6,394 bases of DNA from Dehalococcoidia bacterium UBA1151. GTDB lineage: Bacteria; Chloroflexota; Dehalococcoidia; Lucifugimonadales; Lucifugimonadaceae. The stretch lies in the NCBI GenBank assembly GCA_002311865.1, contig DBZV01000167.1, positions 4,904-11,297 of the forward strand, written 5' to 3'. Made by a program: the position numbers and the translations under genes. This document shows, piece after piece, positions 5,186 to 6,394 of the stretch (position 1 is the stretch's first letter; each line of letters begins with the position of its first letter). Under the pieces are notes generated by a model. It saw only the letters and a program-made list of their open reading frames with translations. It was not told the DNA's origin and did not search any database.

Positions 5186-5914
5186 ATGGACACACAAAGC
5201 GCGCGCATACTGATAGTTGATGATGAGCCAGACATTCTTGCGCTGGTGGCGGCCCGATTGGATTTGGCCGGACATCAGACTATCCAGGCATCAACCGGTG
5301 AAGAGGGTCTCCGAGCCTTCTTCGATCACCGACCAGATCTTGCACTGCTTGATATCGATATGCCGGGCATGGACGGTATTGAGCTCTGTGGACGGATCAC
5401 AGAACTCTCAAACATCCCTGTATTATTTCTAACAGCCCTGGGATCCGAACACGAAAAGGTTCGTGGACTGGCTGCTGGCGCTGATGACTACATCGTCAAA
5501 CCATTCGGACGTGATGAACTCATGGCTCGGGTTGGAGCTGCACTTCGACGTGCGTCGCTTCCTTCAATCAGCAAGTCCCCTGATGCTTATACAGACTCCG
5601 CGCTCACCATTGACTATGCATCTCACCGTGTCACAGCACGCGGCAAAGAATTGAAGCTGTCGCCTCTGGAGTTCAAGATGCTTGCAGCGCTAGTTGGCAA
5701 CGCGGGCCAGGTGTTGAGCCAGGAACGGCTTATCGACCTGGTATGGGGGGCCGATTCACTGGAAACTGCCCCGGAGAGCGTGCGGCTTTACATCTCCTAC
5801 GTGCGTGGAAAGATTGAAGATAATCCGCGCAAACCACGCCTCATTCAGACCGTCCGAGAGTTCGGCTACCGCTACGTGATGCCAGAACGCGGCGTCTCAG
5901 AGCAAGTCGCCTGA
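5186..5914 (+). CDS. OmpR/PhoB-family response regulator
   Basis: Two-component DNA-binding response regulator, 242 aa. Receiver domain about 7-120: acidic pocket D12/D13 in VDDEPD, phospho-acceptor D56 in LLDIDMPGMDG, switch T83 in FLTA and K105 in VKPF. Winged-helix effector about 138-232: LSPLEFKMLAALV (158-170), VLSQERLIDLVWG (176-188), SVRLYISYVRGKI (198-210) and the C-terminal GYRYV hairpin. All phosphorylation residues are present, so it should be phosphorylated by a partner kinase, but neither neighbour is a histidine kinase: it is orphan within this window. ATG 5186 fits the receiver start; a stop at 5150-5152 closes the frame just upstream. The Shine-Dalgarno match is weak (AGGG 11 bases away). 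The regulon is unknown; the upstream small ORF and repeats could belong to its control region. Confidence 0.95.
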   Translation: MDTQSARILIVDDEPDILALVAARLDLAGHQTIQASTGEEGLRAFFDHRPDLALLDIDMPGMDGIELCGRITELSNIPVLFLTALGSEHEKVRGLAAGADDYIVKPFGRDELMARVGAALRRASLPSISKSPDAYTDSALTIDYASHRVTARGKELKLSPLEFKMLAALVGNAGQVLSQERLIDLVWGADSLETAPESVRLYISYVRGKIEDNPRKPRLIQTVREFGYRYVMPERGVSEQVA

Positions 5915-5947
5915 ATCTGCAACCAGCCTGGACGCTGGATAATTCAG
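5911..5947. terminator. Candidate bidirectional terminator between convergent genes
   Basis: Nested inverted repeats: an outer CTGAAT (5911-5916) with ATTCAG (5942-5947), and an inner CCAGC (5923-5927) with GCTGG (5934-5938). They fill the 42-base gap between the convergent response regulator and DUF2277 genes and overlap the regulator stop codon. There is no T-tract on either strand, and the stem has an internal loop, so strength is doubtful. Confidence 0.4.
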
Positions 5948-5956
5948 ATACCCGCG

Positions 5957-6199
5957 CTAACCGGCCTTTGCTGCAACGTGGGTGTGGGCCTCGTGAGTAT
6001 GGACATCAAGACCGTCCAGTAGCCTCTGTGACGCCTTCGCTATCTGCTTAACCGCCAGTGTGAACGCCCGTTCGTTGGCCTTTGACGGCTTCCTGTACCC
6101 GCTGACTTTGCGCACGAACTGAAGCGCTGCCGCTTCAATGTCTTCAGGAGTAACTTCTTCCTGGTAAGGCGGTCGCAAGGTCTTGATGCTTCTGCACAT
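5957..6199 (-). CDS. DUF2277 family small protein
   Basis: An 80-aa protein beginning MCRSIKTLRPP and carrying VTPEDIEAAALQFVRKVSGYRKPSKANERAF, which I recognise as the DUF2277 family (typical start MCRNI; core ALQYVRK[IV]SG[FY].KPS.AN). The function is not known; the core reads as two or three amphipathic helices and it should be cytoplasmic. The frame is open 58 codons further upstream (to 6373), but ATG 6199 was chosen because family members start with MCR and AAGGAA (6208-6213) sits 8 bases upstream. The last 15 residues, after L64, form a histidine-rich tail, HTHEAHTH (67-74), a possible metal-binding segment. Convergent with the response regulator. A TATTAT box on the minus strand at 6245-6250 could be a -10, but no -35 was found. 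Confidence 0.88.
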   Translation of the reverse strand: MCRSIKTLRPPYQEEVTPEDIEAAALQFVRKVSGYRKPSKANERAFTLAVKQIAKASQRLLDGLDVHTHEAHTHVAAKAG

Positions 6200-6207
6200 G
6201 TCGGGCG

Positions 6208-6213
6208 TTCCTT
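6208..6213 (-). promoter_or_regulatory. Ribosome binding site fixing the DUF2277 start
   Basis: AAGGAA on the minus strand, 8 bases before ATG 6199. It agrees with the family's conserved MCR N-terminus and argues against the 138-aa reading of the same frame. Confidence 0.65.
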
Positions 6214-6293
6214 CTGAGGAGTTCATGGCGCGGATGGTGGAGTGATAATAGCGCAGTGAGTCGCGGATCGAGTTGTAAGGTATGGCGTTCTGC

Positions 6294-6394
6294 TCAGCGT
6301 TGGAAGTGATACTCGAATGAGAATGGGATGCCCTCTCCTCCGCGCAGATATGCCGTGATGCCATCCTGAGCATGGCCGCGTTGCGAAAGTGTGC
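6294..6394 (-). CDS. Possible C-terminal end of a gene running off the window
   Basis: On the minus strand a frame open from the window edge ends at TGA (6294-6296), giving 32 residues ending GGEGIPFSFEYHFQR. Its composition looks protein-like, and it would end 94 bases before the DUF2277 start, a normal tandem arrangement. It is too short to recognise, and another frame on the same strand is also open here, so this is tentative. Confidence 0.25.
   Translation of the reverse strand, partial: TLSQRGHAQDGITAYLRGGEGIPFSFEYHFQR

Noticed and set aside
6200..6373. 58-residue N-terminal extension of the DUF2277 frame
   Set aside because: DUF2277 proteins begin at MCR; a good ribosome site precedes ATG 6199, and the extension shows no recognisable domain.

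Overview
The window is dense bacterial protein-coding DNA of moderate GC. It has short gaps, overlapping genes, frequent TTG starts and Shine-Dalgarno sites. No rRNA, tRNA, transposase, phage gene or CRISPR array was seen. The protein types would fit an environmental bacterium such as a Chloroflexota-like lineage, but that placement is a weak inference; no marker gene in the window decides it.

Region by region: (1) 64-828 (+) is a LolD/MacB-type ABC ATPase whose permease must lie outside the window. (2) A 71-base gap carries a perfect 7+5+7 inverted repeat. (3) 900-4830 (+) is a compact five-gene run: folE (GTP cyclohydrolase I); a short-chain dehydrogenase (SDR) of the pteridine reductase/FolM type; a second SDR with the sequence hallmarks of quinonoid dihydropteridine reductase (QDPR); folB (dihydroneopterin aldolase); and a GT4-type glycosyltransferase with an extra C-terminal region. 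The run ends at a strong hairpin (4835-4858). (4) 4831-5185 is a 355-base gap with dense inverted repeats, an imperfect direct repeat and two very small ORFs preceded by Shine-Dalgarno sequences. (5) 5186-5914 (+) is an OmpR/PhoB-type response regulator with no histidine kinase in the window. (6) A convergent minus-strand gene, 5957-6199, encodes a DUF2277-type small protein with a histidine-rich tail. Behind it is the possible tail of another minus-strand gene running off the window end.

The pterin run is the most interesting part. FolE makes dihydroneopterin triphosphate and FolB cleaves or epimerises the dephosphorylated product. The two SDRs look like a pterin reductase and a quinonoid-dihydropterin recycling enzyme. 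The folate-specific genes folP and folK are absent from the run, and a glycosyltransferase sits at its end, overlapping or abutting folB. My inference is that this operon makes, recycles and possibly glycosylates a reduced pterin cofactor (for example a tetrahydromonapterin- or tetrahydroneopterin-like compound), rather than only feeding folate synthesis. A plain folate operon with FolM acting as a dihydrofolate reductase and an unrelated glycosyltransferase is the main alternative.
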